Source: Setoptus koraiensis (lineage: Eukaryota; Arthropoda). Taken from it: a stretch of DNA of 64,000 nucleotides. Of this stretch, positions 60,160-64,000 are shown one piece after another. The stretch's first letter is position 1; every line of letters starts with the position of its first letter. Location of the stretch: NCBI GenBank assembly GCA_048013815.1, contig CM106586.1:19220001-19284000 (forward strand). Direction: 5' to 3'. A program made the position numbers and the translations under genes. The notes under the pieces were generated by a model, which saw only the letters and a program-made list of their open reading frames with translations, ran no database searches and had not been told where the DNA came from.

Positions 60160-62480
60160 ACTTACAAATTTTTGATGGTACGTCCAATAATTTGGTTCTG
60201 ACAATCATATAGAAACTGTCGAATGTTATCTCCAGATATGGCATTCGAATAAAGTCTAGCCTCAGATTGAAGCTGTACCTCTCATAGAAGTAATCCTTGA
60301 GATCGTAGATATCACGTGATAATATCTCACCAAGTTTAGCAGATACTGGATATTTTATATCGATCCAAGCGTGGGACTTTTTATCTTGATAGCAATCGCT
60401 AATATCAAACAATTCTGCCATCTCTTGTCGGGAAGTTAATCTAACATGGTCCAAAATCTTAAAATTGTATACGGTCTCTATTTTGGTCCTTTCCTTGTTA
60501 TAGACGTACATTTTTACCCCAGATAATCTTGGCTCGATGTACGATGTCTTTGTGGTGAGTGATTAATTTATGTCAGTTGTGTAAATTCGACGCACGTTGT
60601 CATATACTGAATGTAAAATTTGGGCTCACCTTTTGATAGATACGAATTATAGAGCTGGGCTTGGACACAAGATTGGAGCCAGTCTTCTCGAACGTGATTG
60701 TGTATATGTCGTCAAACTACGTTGGAAAAATTCAATGGAAATTTACTATTTAAATGTTAGCTGTGCTAGATGTGAGTGCATCATATATTGAATATGTAAA
60801 TATCTACAGTTACCCACTGGTTGTCTGTATTCGGAGATAAAATTAAAATTTGTTATGTCCTCCAGAATCTCTTGTAGGGTAATTTGGTTCATGTCGAGTA
60901 AAATATCATTGCTGAATTCAATGGGAGTGTGGTAGATTTGATCATCTTCCAACTTTGTGATATCGCATTGATTGGAGTTCTTATTAATTGTGTATTTGAT
61001 ACCTGGAAATCAAAATAAAGTAAATAAATTGATGAAGTTTTGAGGTCGCTACAAGCTCGAAGAGTAGACAAAACCTACACATTTTGGTGCCGCTTACTGA
61101 CCAGTTTTGATATCACTGATGTACTTCCTATTGACCTGATTGGAACCGATGCATCGTTTAGCGTTGAGCAACAGTAACTGTTCTTTGAATCTAGTCACTT
61201 GTTTGTCATTGCCTCCATGGGTTTCATACATGAAAGCCTTGCCAATTTGAACTGATAGGGTGTCTGTTTTTTTGATTGGCTCAGCTTGGCTATAATCGAA
61301 CACTGTGGCGCTAACTTCCATATCGATTTTATAATTATCATCAAGCAGAGAGTAGTGTTTCAATAGGTGCTGTTCTATGTCAGGTGTTGGGCAACCGTAT
61401 CCTGTTGGCACTGAAAATTTTCTCTCTTCCTCTTCAGTAAAATAAAACTTTATTGACATAATATTGATGGTGTGAACTATTTCTTTTGTGTTTTGATCTT
61501 GAAATTGAACCAATTCGAGTGGCATCTTGTGAATTTCCTCGGGTTTCGGTGGGACTGACAGGGTTTTGTTTGATTCATGCGAGTTGTTTAGGCAATTGGA
61601 AAGGGTTAACAAATTAGAACAGCATTCTTTATGACTGAGAGATTATCATAGTACAAGTAGTAAACCATATAATGTACCCCTGAAATAGAGATGAATGTCC
61701 ATTTGTAGTTCGTCATCGGACATTGTCCAACGATAGGAAGACACTATTCTGTCCTTAATGGCAGAGTATATTCTCTCGGCTTTGGCAAATACCTATGTCA
61801 ACATTACGAATGAAGAGTTGTGATGAAAGAATTTTATACAATCCAGATCAATTGAAGAAGGCCCGGAGGAAGTAGCTCACCTTGTTCGCTCTCACTGCAT
61901 TCATCCATATGGCTGTGACACCAAATACGGGCAGAGTCTTTATGTTGTAGTCGCCATGCTCAAAAGCGTATTCGTGAACCCATTTGCCGATAAATCCAAG
62001 ACTTGGCAAGATCATACTAGCCGATGTGCTTCTAGAACATTTGAAAGGTTGATATCTATATATGACATCCTTCGTCCCGTCAATGAATGTTGATTGTTCG
62101 CCATGCTGATTATGGGTGGTAACAAACTCTTGACCCCCTTCAGCGTCCACATATTCATGTGTGGTATATCGAATCTGAATATATTAAATTGTATTTTATT
62201 TATGTCCATAAGGGTGTATATTAATTTAGCCATTGAGCTGGTTTTACTAAAGAAATTGACGGTGCGATTCGAATGTTAGCCATCGGTGTGGATTGGCTAA
62301 CAGACCCACGATGAATAAACTTACATTTGAATTTCTGATCATTTGAACATTTTCTGAAACAATGTGAATGTTTAGTTTGCTGGTACCACTTTGTAGATAT
62401 ATTGACGGGAAAGGAGGCTCGGGTACATCTATTTGGTAGTTGGAGATAAGATTGTGAGTTTAATTGTGCTGGATCGATAT
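60160..62480 (-). CDS. LolA-like extracellular region, multi-exon, probably the 5' part of the Apple-domain gene
   Basis: Several exons can be read in order on the minus strand: about 62324-62480 (ISTKWYQQTKHSHCF), 62174-61881 (EYVDAEGGQEFVTTHNQHG to WMNAVRANK), about 61791-61680 (VFAKAERIYSAIKDRIVSSY), about 61640-61100 (GYGCPTPDIEQHLLKHYS), 61002-60814 (IKYTINKNSNQCDITKLEDD), about 60719-60629 (DDIYTITFEKTGSNLVSK) and about 60560-60164 (LSGVKMYVYNKERTKIETVYN). The pattern of EYVD, TFIDGTKDVIYRYQ, and IKYTINKN..CDI segments resembles the LolA-like, lipid-carrier-like domains found in tick, mite and nematode membrane proteins. That family assignment is from memory and tentative. Signal peptide and true start are not located; the 5' end may lie beyond about 62530. 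Confidence 0.5.
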
Positions 62481-62682
62481 GGTGTCTAGTTGGAGCGTAA
62501 CTTTTGCAAGAGCAGATTTTGTCCAATTTTGTCTAGTCTGATCTGAGCTTTCTATTACCTTCGCCAGACAATTCTGCAGAAACTGTCGAAAAACTGTCCG
62601 CTATGTTGAAAATACAAAAAGTAATGTACCAAAAAACCGGTAACATTTTATTATTGCTAGACTACTGTTACCTATTGAATAT

Positions 62683-63040
62683 TATTGTAATTGTTTAAAT
62701 ATAATCGATGCATGTTAGTCATTCATCGCAAAACATTAATGGCCGACGAATCGACACTAACGACACTCTTTCGGAATAACTATGCTTCACGTAACAATTG
62801 ATGCTTTCAATTATCTAGACACTATCTACGCCTGAGGTAGATAGTGCATCTCTGCGTTGGTAGTAATTGTCATCGATGGAAACCTATGCAGCTTTATCAA
62901 AAGGAATATCGCTACTTTCTTTCATCAATGTTAACAAATACCTGACCTATTTCATGTCGAATTCTGATGCATTCAACAGAGAGGACAAGAAACGGGTCCG
63001 AGAAAATCAACTATAGACGATGCACCTATAGAGCTCAATT
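62683..63040 (-). repeat. Interspersed repeat of about 360 bp, copy B
   Basis: Reverse-orientation partner of 55503-55872. It lies between the LolA-like gene and the GH31 gene. I see no clear terminal inverted repeats, target-site duplications or open frame, so its class is unknown; a MITE-like or foldback element is possible. Confidence 0.75.
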
Positions 63041-63102
63041 TTGCAATGCTATACCTCTACATATGTTCCATGTGTTCAATTGTTCTTACAAATGAACGAA
63101 TA

Positions 63103-63108
63103 TTTATT
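63103..63108 (-). terminator. AATAAA overlapping the GH31 stop codon
   Basis: The minus strand reads TTCAAATAAATA, where TAA is the stop and AATAAA spans it. If used, the 3' untranslated region would be only about 10-30 nt. Another signal further down may be used instead. Confidence 0.4.
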
Positions 63109-64000
63109 TGAAACTGTCAATCTTTAATTTCCACTCTTTCCATGCTGGTGAGAGTTGCGGCCTTCTTATCTCTAGTCTACTTGTTCCGTCTGATTTAGCA
63201 GGATCCATTTTAAAATTCAATTTTGAACCATTAGAAAATCCTCCTTCTCCATCAGCTACAATGATAGAAGAGATTCGTTTGTCACTAGGCCAGTTGTATA
63301 TAACAATACGCTCTATGACACCATGGTCCAATTGAGCTTTGGTAGATGGTTTGATGTGAAGGAGTTCATCATAGTAAGATATATCCTTGTAGATGGCACT
63401 CTTGGTATCAGGTTCGAGAATCTTTGTTCTATCAACGTAAAGATTTCCATGAGCATAAGATTTGTCGTTGTATTTACCCAAGACAATATCTAAGGTGATG
63501 GGATCTTTGATTGCTAAATCTAGACTGCGTCTCATTCTGTAATGCCTCGGTATAATAGTTCCGGCTCTTTGGAACAGAGGTATCGTTGAGATGTCAACAG
63601 GCATGTGTACAGTTTGGCCACCATGGTACAAGACGAAATTGTTGAGATCAAACCAAGCATTGACATCTTTCTTGCCAGGCAGATACACATTTACAGACTG
63701 AACACCCTTCTCCATGACAGGTTTGACCAGTAAGGCGACTCCAAGACCATGCTGATCATCTAGATCAAATGTCTTCTCATCTTGTGGGTCATGGAACCAG
63801 TGTGGCCGTAGCATGGGCATTCCTGTAAAATGTGATTCAAAAAATAATGTATACCAATAGGGTGCATAAGAGTATCGGAGTCTTATAGCATTCCTTAGGT
63901 GGTTTTGGGTCTCTTCAGAAAACATATAGGCCTCTCTTCTACGTGAATCGTGATGAGCATGAGCGCGGAAAAAAGGTTGAAAGGCACCAGCTTGAAACCA
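63104..64000 (-). CDS. GH31 alpha-glucosidase (glucosidase II alpha/GANAB-like), 3' end, runs off the window
   Basis: The last 299 or so codons of a GH31 gene enter from the right edge. WFQAGAFQPFFRAHAHHDSR, EETQNHLRNAIRLRYSYAPYWYTLF, MRPHWFHDP, LLVKPVMEKG, VYLPGKKDVNAWFDL and PLFQRAGTIIPR match the post-catalytic part of glucosidase II alpha, the endoplasmic-reticulum enzyme that trims glucose from N-glycans; the related GANC cannot be excluded. The catalytic nucleophile and acid/base lie upstream, outside the window. The end (ISSIIVADGEGGF, WKEWKLKIDSFK) is a normal C-terminus. On the minus strand the stop codon overlaps an AATAAA (63103-63108). A truncated near-identical copy lies at 55979-56635. 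Confidence 0.92.
   Translation of the reverse strand, partial: WFQAGAFQPFFRAHAHHDSRRREAYMFSEETQNHLRNAIRLRYSYAPYWYTLFFESHFTGMPMLRPHWFHDPQDEKTFDLDDQHGLGVALLVKPVMEKGVQSVNVYLPGKKDVNAWFDLNNFVLYHGGQTVHMPVDISTIPLFQRAGTIIPRHYRMRRSLDLAIKDPITLDIVLGKYNDKSYAHGNLYVDRTKILEPDTKSAIYKDISYYDELLHIKPSTKAQLDHGVIERIVIYNWPSDKRISSIIVADGEGGFSNGSKLNFKMDPAKSDGTSRLEIRRPQLSPAWKEWKLKIDSFK

Overview
The window reads as a nuclear segment of an arthropod genome. An acariform (probably oribatid) mite is my best guess, an inference from intron-poor genes, SoxB1, DDX43, FMR1 and Nup93 homologues, Mutator-like transposase remnants and a mite/tick-style Apple-domain protein. No database search was possible. I saw no retroviral, LTR or Polinton-like element.

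Region 1 (1-28.8 kb) is GC-rich. It holds one convincing gene, a single-exon SoxB1-type transcription factor at 538-2967 on the minus strand. About 26 kb without any recognisable gene follow. That desert carries many short-period minisatellites (10-24 bp units), CA, GA, TC and TTA tracts and CAA/CAG-type repeats. It also has two perfect hairpins 100 bp apart near 8.6 kb and an unusual density of bZIP-like TTRCGYAA palindromes, three of them inside the same 13-mer. It could be the regulatory landscape of the Sox gene, but that is inference.

Region 2 (28.9-42 kb) is AT-richer and compact, with conserved housekeeping genes: a DDX43-type DEAD-box helicase with one 168-bp intron (-), Nup93 (-), mitochondrial ribosomal protein mS40/MRPS18B (+), a fragile-X family protein (FMR1/FXR, -) and an RNA polymerase III subunit RPC5/POLR3E homologue (+). 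The first Tudor domain of the FMR1 protein is split by about 190 low-complexity residues. The helicase has a glycine-rich tail with one CCHC knuckle.

Region 3 (42.4-64 kb) is a hot spot of duplication. Two inverted arms of about 3.0 kb (42.42-45.42 and 50.45-53.46) each carry an intact, chemoreceptor-like multi-pass membrane protein gene. The 5-kb spacer holds a serine protease gene and an internally deleted Mutator-like transposase. Outside the right arm lie a secreted orphan gene with a broken partial copy, a degraded Apple-domain fragment, a GH31 alpha-glucosidase fragment nearly identical to the real gene at the right edge, and a second RPC5 gene. The second RPC5 differs from the first by several deletions that all keep the frame. 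Both RPC5 copies keep a perfect 23-bp hairpin inside the coding exon. A multi-exon LolA-like/Apple/transmembrane gene or gene pair (58.0-62.5 kb, -) and the 3' end of the GH31 gene (63.1 kb to the edge, -) complete the window.

The genes do not form one pathway. The left half pairs a developmental regulator with non-coding DNA, the middle holds RNA-metabolism and nuclear-pore genes, and the right is a young, rearranged cluster of lineage-specific receptor or secreted genes and duplicated gene pieces.
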